This document shows positions 1-5,623 of a stretch of DNA of 5,623 nt, piece by piece. Made by a program: the position numbers and the translations under genes. The notes beneath the pieces are model-generated. The model saw only the letters and a list, made by a program, of their open reading frames with translations. It did not search any database and had not been told where the DNA came from. Position 1 is the stretch's first letter; every line of letters starts with the position of its first letter. This DNA comes from an uncultured Erysipelotrichaceae bacterium (GTDB taxonomy: Bacteria > Bacillota_I > Bacilli_A > RFN20 > CAG-826): the NCBI GenBank assembly GCA_902782395.1, contig CACZNF010000045.1:1-5623 (forward strand). The letters are read 5' to 3'.

Positions 1-1218
1 GCATTAGAGGAAGATAGTAAGCACGCTTTACTTTTAAACGAAGAAAAGATGTCTAAAGAAAGACTTCTTGAAATATATCCAAATTTAGTGAAGCATCCTA
101 TCATTCCTAATGCTTTTTTATATGATAAAAATGAGCTTGGATTAGGTAAAAGTATCTATCACGAATTAGGTTGTTTTTATCTTCAAGAACCAAGTGCGAT
201 GCTTCCAGCGTTTTTACTCAATCCTCATGAAGGCGAAATCGTTTTAGATCTATGCGCTGCCCCAGGTGGTAAGAGCATGCAAGCTTCTTTACTCATGAAG
301 AATAAAGGCTTAATCATCGCTAACGATTTAGCCCGTAATCGTGCCTATGCAATTAGTGAGAACGCTGAAAGAATGGGAAGAGGTAATCTTCTCATCGTTA
401 ATAACGATTTTTCTTGTATTTATCAACACTATTTGAACACTTTCGATAAGATCATCTTAGACGTGCCTTGCTCTGGAAGTGGCATGTTTAGAAAGCAAAG
501 CGAAATGAAAGACGATTGGTCTTACGCTAAAGTTACTAAATATGCTGAGATCCAAAAAGAGTTAATACTTTACGCCTACGCTATGCTTAAGGAAGGTGGA
601 GAAATGGTCTATTCTACTTGTTCATTTTCTTATGAAGAAGATGAGGAAGTAATCGAACATTTATTAAATAATACTGACGCCACTATTAAAGAAATAGAGG
701 TTAATCCTTTATACTTTGTTAATCCAAATAAGCCATTAGGCATTCATTTATTGCCTTCTTTATTTCCAGGAGAAGGTCACTACGTCTGCTTAATTAAAAA
801 ACCAGGTGTTCTAAAAGAAACTAGCGTTAAAGCTAATAAAGTTAAACCGCTTTTTGATATTCCTAATAATGGCTATCAGTTACAACAAAAATACGGCGAC
901 TTTTTATATCTCGCTGATAAGGAATTCAATTATAAATACTTAAACGTGATAAGAAACGGTGTCAAAGTGGGACAAATAGATAAAGGTGATATTCGTTATG
1001 ATTACCACTACGCCCATTTTGTTAATGAGTTTAGTAGCGTTATGGATATTACTCAAGAGGAGCTAAAGAGATACTATCTTGGGGAAAGTATTAATCGTAG
1101 CGCCTCTAAAAGCTATGTCCTTTTAAGATACGAAGGAATTAATGTTGACATCGCTAAAAGCGATGGACGCATCGTTAAAAATCGTTTGCCAAAAGGATTA
1201 CGCAAAAAGCTTTATTAA
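1..1218 (+). CDS. rsmF: RsmF-family 16S rRNA (cytosine-C5) methyltransferase, 5'-truncated by window edge
   Basis: S-adenosylmethionine-dependent methyltransferase of the RsmB/RsmF (NOL1/NOP2/Sun) family, expected to make 5-methylcytosine in 16S rRNA in the cytoplasm. Numbering the 405 visible residues from base 1, the SAM-binding motif LDLCAAPGGKS is at 82-92, the second acidic motif (IIAND) near 105-109, and motif IV DVPCSGSG at 154-161 with Cys157. Motif VI STCS carries the family's catalytic nucleophile, Cys207. The RsmF-typical GEGHYV stretch is at 257-262. A C-terminal RsmF/PUA-like region (about 290-405) ends in the characteristic KNRLPKGLR. The first ATG (base 49) is probably not the start: the frame is open to base 1, no good Shine-Dalgarno precedes the ATG, and residues 9-18 (ALLLNEEKMS) align with the N-terminal LRxNxxKxS segment of the family. 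Some tens of residues are therefore missing to the left. Family assignment is secure; the exact target cytosine (C1407 in E. coli RsmF) cannot be read from sequence. Confidence 0.93.
   Translation, partial: ALEEDSKHALLLNEEKMSKERLLEIYPNLVKHPIIPNAFLYDKNELGLGKSIYHELGCFYLQEPSAMLPAFLLNPHEGEIVLDLCAAPGGKSMQASLLMKNKGLIIANDLARNRAYAISENAERMGRGNLLIVNNDFSCIYQHYLNTFDKIILDVPCSGSGMFRKQSEMKDDWSYAKVTKYAEIQKELILYAYAMLKEGGEMVYSTCSFSYEEDEEVIEHLLNNTDATIKEIEVNPLYFVNPNKPLGIHLLPSLFPGEGHYVCLIKKPGVLKETSVKANKVKPLFDIPNNGYQLQQKYGDFLYLADKEFNYKYLNVIRNGVKVGQIDKGDIRYDYHYAHFVNEFSSVMDITQEELKRYYLGESINRSASKSYVLLRYEGINVDIAKSDGRIVKNRLPKGLRKKLY
1215..1218. other. Convergent stop-codon overlap (TTAA)
   Basis: The + strand methyltransferase gene stops with TAA at 1216-1218, and the - strand acyltransferase gene stops with TAA read from 1217-1215. 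The palindromic TTAA thus supplies both stop codons. There is no intergenic space, and no GC-rich stem followed by a T-run was found on either strand nearby. Confidence 0.97.
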
Positions 1219-2003
1219 ATAATCTGGTTGAAGCGATAATTCTTTTCTTTCGCTTCGCTCATAATCTTATGATCAAGAGGTCTTAAGTGATAGGTGATTT
1301 CCTTTTGAATCATCTTTCTAGTAATTTCCGCTAGGTCAGATGTATTCAAATTGGCGTATTCTTCAGGTTTAATAGGTTTTAAGAATGAAACATAGACTGG
1401 ATATCTTCTAAATTGAGGTTTCATCTTTAAGACACGATATGTACCCCAAATAGCGGCAGGGATAATTGTTGCCCCTGATTTTATAGCCGGTCTAAATGTG
1501 CCGTGATGGAACTCACCAACGGGTAGTTGTTGGTCATGTATTCTTGTGCCTTCTGGGAAAATCATCCAGTTTCTTTCTCTCTTTTTTAAATCATCTTCCA
1601 CTTGCAACATCACTTTCAGTGATTGTCTTAAATTATCACGTTCGATTGTTTTAACATCTAACGCTTTAATCGCTGTCTTAAGAAGTGGCACTTTATTTAA
1701 TTCTTCTTTACCAACAAATGTTGTTGGGGTAGGAATAGCCACTAAGAAAGGTAATGGATCAAAAGCGGACATGTGATTACACACTAAAAAGAATGTTTCA
1801 TCTTGTGGAATGTTCTCTAAACCAAAGAAATGTAAATCCACTTGTAAAGCGTCGGATGTTTGTTTAGAAATCTTTCTAAACTTAGCGTGACGCATTGGGA
1901 ATGGGTATTTCTCTAAATGTTTAGACCATCTCTTGAACGTGAAAAGACAGGCCCCTAATAGGCGACCACCGACTCTTAACACTGCTCTTGAGTAATGAAA
2001 CAT
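1215..2003 (-). CDS. plsC: 1-acyl-sn-glycerol-3-phosphate acyltransferase (PlsC/LPLAT family)
   Basis: Acyltransferase of 262 residues expected to convert lysophosphatidic acid to phosphatidic acid at the cytoplasmic membrane face, the second acylation of phospholipid synthesis. Motif I is NHMSAFD (76-82), giving the catalytic His77/Asp82 pair. Motif II covers about 99-124, from KEELNKVPLL to IERDN. Motif III FPEGTR (149-154) contacts the glycerol phosphate, and motif IV is IIPAAIWGT (180-188). A short, moderately hydrophobic N-terminal stretch (about 8-22) may help membrane association, but there is no clear full transmembrane helix. Length is normal for the family. The ATG is well supported: an AAAAGG ribosome-binding site lies 9 bases upstream and an in-frame TAA sits just before it. 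It is the last gene of the - strand block, 13 bases after the OB-fold gene. Substrate specificity within the LPLAT superfamily is inferred, and the symbol is a family-level label. Confidence 0.92.
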   Translation of the reverse strand: MFHYSRAVLRVGGRLLGACLFTFKRWSKHLEKYPFPMRHAKFRKISKQTSDALQVDLHFFGLENIPQDETFFLVCNHMSAFDPLPFLVAIPTPTTFVGKEELNKVPLLKTAIKALDVKTIERDNLRQSLKVMLQVEDDLKKRERNWMIFPEGTRIHDQQLPVGEFHHGTFRPAIKSGATIIPAAIWGTYRVLKMKPQFRRYPVYVSFLKPIKPEEYANLNTSDLAEITRKMIQKEITYHLRPLDHKIMSEAKEKNYRFNQII

Positions 2004-2012
2004 AACGATTTA

Positions 2013-2018
2013 CCTTTT
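2013..2018 (-). promoter_or_regulatory. Ribosome-binding site of plsC, overlapping the upstream stop codon
   Basis: Read on the - strand the bases are AAAAGG, ending 9 bases before the plsC ATG. Its first two bases lie in the TAA stop codon of the upstream OB-fold gene, an arrangement that favours reinitiation by ribosomes finishing that gene. Confidence 0.7.
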
Positions 2019-2307
2019 ACTGATTGTGTTCTTTTAAATTTGATGGGAAATGACGCATTTCAGTTGCTAGTACATATAATCCTAGTTCAGGACAATGCTC
2101 GATTCTACCGAAAATGCACACAAAGTGACCATTAGGCACTTTCGTAAGCGGATTAGATGTGCTTCTATCCCAGTACATCACTGGAATTTTGCTAACCACC
2201 ACTTTGTCCTCAATCGCGTCGATCGTTTCTAAATTGATTAAACGGAAGCGAGGATACTCTTTAATTATATCATCCGCTTGTCCGAGTAATGAAACCGTAG
2301 AAATCAT
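2017..2307 (-). CDS. Short OB-fold protein resembling single-stranded DNA-binding protein (SSB-like)
   Basis: Small protein of 96 residues, start chosen at the ATG at 2307. The frame also opens at a GTG (2331), but an excellent AAAGGAGG Shine-Dalgarno lies between the two, 9 bases before the ATG, so the GTG form is unlikely. By eye it follows the SSB (PF00436-like) strand order: an N-terminal ISTVSLLGQ strand like the family's NKVxLxGxL, a second strand near FRLINLET, KIPVMYWDR matching the usual DxxPVxxWxK strand, NGHFVCIFGRIE matching KGxxVxVxGRL, and GLYVLATEMRHF matching the YxTEVxxxEVxFL ending. It stops right after the fold (PSNLKEHNQ), with no glycine-rich linker and no acidic DDDIPF-type tail, so it would be shorter than a normal SSB of about 110-180 residues and would lack the partner-binding tip. 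It lies 26 bases after pulA and 13 before plsC. OB fold is likely; DNA binding is inference. RNA binding or a diverged paralogue is equally possible. Confidence 0.6.
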   Translation of the reverse strand: MISTVSLLGQADDIIKEYPRFRLINLETIDAIEDKVVVSKIPVMYWDRSTSNPLTKVPNGHFVCIFGRIEHCPELGLYVLATEMRHFPSNLKEHNQ

Positions 2308-2316
2308 ATTAGATTT

Positions 2317-2324
2317 CCTCCTTT
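2317..2324 (-). promoter_or_regulatory. Strong ribosome-binding site that decides the start of the SSB-like gene
   Basis: On the - strand these bases read AAAGGAGG, near-perfect anti-16S complementarity, with 9 bases between the GGAGG core and the ATG at 2307. It fixes that ATG as the start rather than the GTG at 2331, which would place this Shine-Dalgarno inside the coding region. It is the strongest ribosome-binding site in the window. Confidence 0.9.
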
Positions 2325-2333
2325 CTCGCACTA

Positions 2334-4460
2334 TTACCTGTAAATTAGTAATAATGATGATCCTGGAAGAAAACCGTTTTTAACTGTGAGTTTGTTTTTA
2401 GTGTCCGCACCATCGATGACCGTGTAATAGTCATCTAATTCAAATTGAATCTTTTCACTTGTTGGATTAATCAGAATGACGAATTCTTTTTCGTTAGCGA
2501 TAACGTTTTTCCCTTTACAAGAGAGCACATAAACACCGTTATCCCAGTGCGATATTTCGAAGAACCCCTTCATCTCCGAAGCGGAAGTTAAACGAGTAAA
2601 AGCTAGTTTCTTACGCAGGATATTGAAAAGTCTGAAACGATTGACCATGTCAAAACGTTCATCGATGAGACGATAATTGAGATTGTTAACCCCAAGTGTC
2701 TTGTAGGTATTGTCTAATCCATCTTTGCTTTGTCCAATTTCTTGACCGGCATGGATTAAAGGAATACCAAATGAGAGAAGAAGAATTTGATTGCCCAAAG
2801 ACACACGGTCTAAGTGCGTTTTTTCATCTTCAAAAGCGTTAGAAACGAGCAATTTATCATAAAGTGTATTGTTATCATGACATTCGAGATAATTAACACT
2901 TTGATTAGCGTTATTAAACATTGGTTGGTAGGATAATGGTAAAACACCAGCGTGGAATGCATAATCTAAGCCAAATGCATAGCTGGTATTACCACAGATA
3001 TAGCCTTTTTCGTGAAGTGAGTATGAGGATGATGGTCCTTTAACAATGTCGCGATATGTATCATTGAAGAAACCAATTTCTTTAAGCGCAGCAAAGTTAT
3101 TTTTACTGGCCTTTTCTTCTTTTGGTAACTCTTCACCCATATCCCAGCCTTCACCATAAATAATGGCGTCTTTTTTAATCTTTTTTGCCTCTTGATAGCA
3201 AGCTTTAACGGTCGATATATCAAGTAAGCCCATCAGATCAAATCTCAAGCCATCAATATCAAAGTATTTGAAAAGATATTTCACACTGTCGACGATGATT
3301 TTGCTAGCCATCTTTCTTTCACTAGCAAAGTCATTGCCACATCCTGAAGCATTAGATAAATAATGATTCTTTCTTCTACGGAAATAATAATGCGGGACAG
3401 TCTTTTCAAAGTCACTAGTTTCGTAGGCGAATATGTGGTTATAAACCACATCCATGACAATTCTTAAATCATTTTCGTGATATTTATTCACTAATTGTTT
3501 GAATTCAATAATACGCGATGCCGCTACTTCTGGATGAAGAGCGTAGCTGCCTTCTAAGGCAAAAAATGAGAGTGTGTCATAACCCCAGTTATACCAGTCA
3601 CTAATCTTTTGATCGTCCTTGCTTTCAAAATCTAAAACTGGTTGGAGTTGGACGTGAGTAACACCCAAATATTTGATGTAATCTAAACCCGCTGGATGAC
3701 CACCAACACTCTTACGACCAGTTTCCATAAAGCCAGCGAACTTACTCTTATTAACAGTATCGTTAAAGTTGCCTTCGTTAAGGTCTCTAATATGCGTTTC
3801 ATAAATGATAGCGTCGACTGGTTGATTGATTACTGTTTTTGGTTGGACATTAGGAATTTTAAGTAATGCTTCAGTATCAATAATAACGGAATATTCACTA
3901 TTGAGGCTCACTTCTTTAGCGTATAAGTCTTTAGCCTCAGTTACCACGCCATAATTATTAATTACATAACGGTATTTGTAGTTTAATAAATCACCTTTGA
4001 CTTTTAAGCGATAAATACCTTTATCTTCTCTTTTGAGTTCTTGATAAATGAATTCTTCATGAGGTCCTAAAAGTTTCACACAAACAGTGCTCGCTAATGG
4101 AGCCCACATGACAAATTCTGTATAGTCTTTATGATAGTTACTTCCTAAGTCATCACCGTTATAAAAATAGCGGTCATCGAAATCAGAAAAATAAACTGCA
4201 TCACTTAAATCAATATTGGTAAAACTTAAATCACCCACTAATAGGCGATAATTTTTACCAAGTTCATAATCTTCGTCTAATAAAATATCGGTCACGTATA
4301 AGTTATTAATACTAGTAAAGTGAGACGATACGATTTTTTTAATGAGTTTCTCTTCTTTGAAGAGAGAGATTGATAGTTTCTCTGGTCGAGGCATATCGGT
4401 AAACAAAACGATGTTAATCCTCTTCCAAGAAGTTAACTTGGCTTTTAGGTAACTAACCAT
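2334..4460 (-). CDS. pulA: Type I pullulanase, GH13 alpha-1,6 debranching enzyme (cytoplasmic)
   Basis: Glycoside hydrolase family 13 enzyme of 708 residues, expected to hydrolyse alpha-1,6 branch points of pullulan, glycogen or branched maltodextrins. There is no signal peptide or anchor, so an intracellular role on imported dextrins or stored glycogen is likely. An N-terminal beta domain (about 1-110) precedes a CBM48-like segment (about 113-180, starting YTEFVMWAPLASTVCV). The pullulanase signature YNWGYD is at 290-295. Conserved region I is DVVYNH (337-342), region II is GLRFDLMG with nucleophile Asp408, region III is GEGWDMG with acid/base Glu437, and region IV is ECHDN with Asp529. All catalytic residues are present, and the C-terminal beta domain runs from about 620. 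The length matches Bacillus AmyX-type pullulanases. The ATG is fixed by two in-frame TGA codons within 12 bases upstream. The gene ends in tandem stops (TAA TAG). Glycogen-debranching versus dextrin use cannot be separated here. Confidence 0.95.
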   Translation of the reverse strand: MVSYLKAKLTSWKRINIVLFTDMPRPEKLSISLFKEEKLIKKIVSSHFTSINNLYVTDILLDEDYELGKNYRLLVGDLSFTNIDLSDAVYFSDFDDRYFYNGDDLGSNYHKDYTEFVMWAPLASTVCVKLLGPHEEFIYQELKREDKGIYRLKVKGDLLNYKYRYVINNYGVVTEAKDLYAKEVSLNSEYSVIIDTEALLKIPNVQPKTVINQPVDAIIYETHIRDLNEGNFNDTVNKSKFAGFMETGRKSVGGHPAGLDYIKYLGVTHVQLQPVLDFESKDDQKISDWYNWGYDTLSFFALEGSYALHPEVAASRIIEFKQLVNKYHENDLRIVMDVVYNHIFAYETSDFEKTVPHYYFRRRKNHYLSNASGCGNDFASERKMASKIIVDSVKYLFKYFDIDGLRFDLMGLLDISTVKACYQEAKKIKKDAIIYGEGWDMGEELPKEEKASKNNFAALKEIGFFNDTYRDIVKGPSSSYSLHEKGYICGNTSYAFGLDYAFHAGVLPLSYQPMFNNANQSVNYLECHDNNTLYDKLLVSNAFEDEKTHLDRVSLGNQILLLSFGIPLIHAGQEIGQSKDGLDNTYKTLGVNNLNYRLIDERFDMVNRFRLFNILRKKLAFTRLTSASEMKGFFEISHWDNGVYVLSCKGKNVIANEKEFVILINPTSEKIQFELDDYYTVIDGADTKNKLTVKNGFLPGSSLLLIYR

Positions 4461-4462
4461 TA

Positions 4463-5623
4463 CTAGTCATCACTCCTGAAATAGGTTTGTTCATCGCTTG
4501 ATACAGCGTTGTTGTCATTACCGAATTTATCTTGGACCATGACACGACAGCCTTTATTGCCTTCGGTTTCGTTTCCAACTACACCTTCGCTTTGTAAGCG
4601 GAGGAAGAATCTACCAGCGCGGTTAAAACCAACACCACATTCACGTTGAATACGTGAAATAGACATAAATTCTTGTGTCATAACCCATTCTTTGATGGAT
4701 TGATATCTTTCTTCTTCGGTATTGCCATGTTCTTTGAACTCTGGCGTATTCATATATTCACTAGCCGCTTGGGTAGCTTCTTCTTCTAAATTGAGGAACT
4801 TCTCATCATAATGCGTTTCGTAGTGTTCTTTTAAATAACCGACAACACGGCTAATTTCTTGACGATGGATAAAGCAGCCTTGTAAACGCACACATCCAAT
4901 ACGTGAGACAAGTGGGCTTTGGACAAGCATATCGCCTTTACCAATAAGCTTTTCAGCACCACCTTCACCAATGATGGTCATGGAGTCAGTATAACTTGCC
5001 ATCATTAAAGCAACGTGAGTTGGTAAGTTAGCTTTAATAACACCAGTCACGACATTAGTGCTTGGACGTTGTGTGGCAATACAAAGGTGGATACCACACG
5101 CTCTAGCTTTTTGAGCAATAGAAACAACTGGCATAGAGATTTCTTTGCATTGATCGACCATATCAGCGTATTCATCAAAGAAGATGACGATGTATGGCAT
5201 TCTATCCAAGCCTAAACCTGGCGCATCTTCATTAAATTCTTTAATGTTAGAACAACCATTTTCAGCGAATTTAGCGTATCTTTCTTCCATTTCTTGGCAG
5301 AGCTTATCCATTAAAAGCTTCGCTTCTTGTGCTTCAGTAATGATTGGGCAAAGTAAGTGTGGCATATCTTTATAACGAGACATTTCAACTTTCTTTGGAT
5401 CCACTAAAACGAGTTTTAAATCGTCTGGTGAATTACGCATGATTAAACTAACGATAACAGAGTTAATGAAGATGGATTTACCAGAACCAGTAGTACCAGA
5501 GACCAAGGCATGTGGGAATTCATCAAAATCAGCGTAAATGACATCACCTTCGATATTTTTACCAAAAGCGAAGGCTAATGGGTGTTTTTTAACATCTGGA
5601 AGAGCTTCATAGACATCTTTAAA
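4463..5623 (-). CDS. ftsK: DNA translocase FtsK/SpoIIIE, C-terminal motor and gamma domain (N-terminus beyond right edge)
   Basis: The C-terminal 386 residues of an FtsK/SpoIIIE-family ATP-driven double-stranded-DNA pump, which moves chromosome ends through the closing division septum. Numbering visible residues from base 5623, the stretch KKHPLAFAFGKNIEG (12-26) is the usual lead-in. Walker A is GTTGSGKS (43-50), Walker B is IVIFFDEYAD (145-154) with Asp150, and ATQRPS is at 183-188. The EGGAEKLIGKGDML segment (220-233) is typical. A winged-helix gamma domain (about 300-365, ISRIQRECGVGFNRAGRF) would read polarity sequences, followed by an acidic tail ending SDD. The frame is open to base 5623; the TTG at 5506 is only the codon before the Walker A loop and not a start. 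The membrane domain, linker and first part of the motor are missing. FtsK and SpoIIIE cannot be separated from this part alone; ftsK is used generically. The stop lies 2 bases before the pulA ATG. Confidence 0.95.
   Translation of the reverse strand, partial: FKDVYEALPDVKKHPLAFAFGKNIEGDVIYADFDEFPHALVSGTTGSGKSIFINSVIVSLIMRNSPDDLKLVLVDPKKVEMSRYKDMPHLLCPIITEAQEAKLLMDKLCQEMEERYAKFAENGCSNIKEFNEDAPGLGLDRMPYIVIFFDEYADMVDQCKEISMPVVSIAQKARACGIHLCIATQRPSTNVVTGVIKANLPTHVALMMASYTDSMTIIGEGGAEKLIGKGDMLVQSPLVSRIGCVRLQGCFIHRQEISRVVGYLKEHYETHYDEKFLNLEEEATQAASEYMNTPEFKEHGNTEEERYQSIKEWVMTQEFMSISRIQRECGVGFNRAGRFFLRLQSEGVVGNETEGNKGCRVMVQDKFGNDNNAVSSDEQTYFRSDD
4473..4477 (-). promoter_or_regulatory. Ribosome-binding site of pulA, inside the end of ftsK
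   Basis: On the - strand the bases read AGGAG, 12 bases before the pulA ATG, slightly longer than optimal spacing. The site lies wholly within the last codons of the upstream ftsK gene, whose stop codon falls between it and the pulA start. Confidence 0.65.

Larger units (their letters stand above)
1215..5623 (-). other. Predicted polycistronic unit ftsK - pulA - SSB-like - plsC
   Basis: Four genes on the same strand with gaps of 2, 26 and 13 bases and no promoter-sized spacer or terminator between them, so one transcript is the simplest reading. Its promoter would lie upstream of ftsK, outside the window. Internal promoters inside coding sequence cannot be excluded. Confidence 0.7.

Noticed and set aside
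49..51. ATG as the start of the methyltransferase gene
   Set aside because: The frame is open to base 1, no convincing ribosome-binding site precedes it, and upstream residues match the family's N-terminal LRxNxxK segment, so the gene is treated as cut by the window edge.
770..777. GAGAAGGT as a SpoIIIE recognition (SRS, GAGAAGGG) site
   Set aside because: It differs from the Bacillus consensus at the last base, is a single copy, and encodes the conserved GEG of the methyltransferase.
1230..1256. Inverted repeat GAAGCGA / TCGCTTC as a terminator
   Set aside because: The 7-bp stem has a 13-base loop, lies inside the plsC coding region and is not followed by a T-run on either strand.
1546..1776. 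Open frame of 76 codons on the + strand
   Set aside because: It lies wholly antisense to the well-supported plsC gene, including its catalytic motifs, and its product resembles no family I recognise.
2159..2383. Open frame of 74 codons on the + strand
   Set aside because: It is antisense to the SSB-like gene and the end of pulA, and its product is unconvincing as a protein.
2966..3223. Open frame of 85 codons on the - strand inside pulA
   Set aside because: It is an out-of-frame reading of pulA catalytic-domain sequence and is rich in Lys/Arg/His as expected from a shifted frame.
5184..5375. Open frame of 63 codons on the + strand
   Set aside because: It is antisense to the FtsK motor domain, with no supporting motif or ribosome-binding site.
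5504..5506. TTG as the start of ftsK
   Set aside because: It falls immediately before the Walker A motif, and the upstream frame to 5623 encodes typical FtsK sequence (KKHPLAFAFGKN), so it is an internal leucine codon.
1..5623. Mycoplasma-type genetic code with TGA as tryptophan
   Set aside because: All genes read through with TGG tryptophan codons and no in-frame TGA, including the complete 708-residue pulA.

Overview
The window is a gene-dense, AT-rich bacterial segment with almost no non-coding DNA. Protein features and codon use suggest a low-GC Bacillota lineage, such as an uncultured member of the Bacilli near Erysipelotrichales, RF39 or Acholeplasma-like groups. All genes read full length with tryptophan encoded by TGG and TGA unused as a sense codon, so the standard bacterial code applies and a Mycoplasma/Spiroplasma-type code does not. 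The placement is inferred from family resemblance only.

Layout: on the + strand, bases 1-1218 hold the 3' part of an RsmF-family rRNA m5C methyltransferase gene whose start lies left of the window. Bases 1215-5623 on the - strand form one compact co-directional block. In transcription order, from the right edge, it contains ftsK/spoIIIE (C-terminal motor and gamma domain, cut by the right edge), a type I pullulanase (pulA-like), a 96-residue protein resembling a minimal single-stranded-DNA-binding OB fold, and a PlsC-type 1-acylglycerol-3-phosphate acyltransferase. The gaps are 2, 26 and 13 bases, and ribosome-binding sites lie in or against the preceding gene, which strongly suggests a polycistronic transcript with translational coupling. 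The block ends tail-to-tail with the methyltransferase gene, the two stop codons sharing the four bases TTAA, with no recognisable terminator between them.

Functionally these are housekeeping proteins of different processes: rRNA modification, chromosome segregation, alpha-glucan debranching and phospholipid synthesis. No mobile element, CRISPR array, RNA gene or defence island was seen. The least understood component is the short OB-fold/SSB-like protein between pulA and plsC. It is the best candidate for something undescribed, although the evidence is only motif-level reading by eye.
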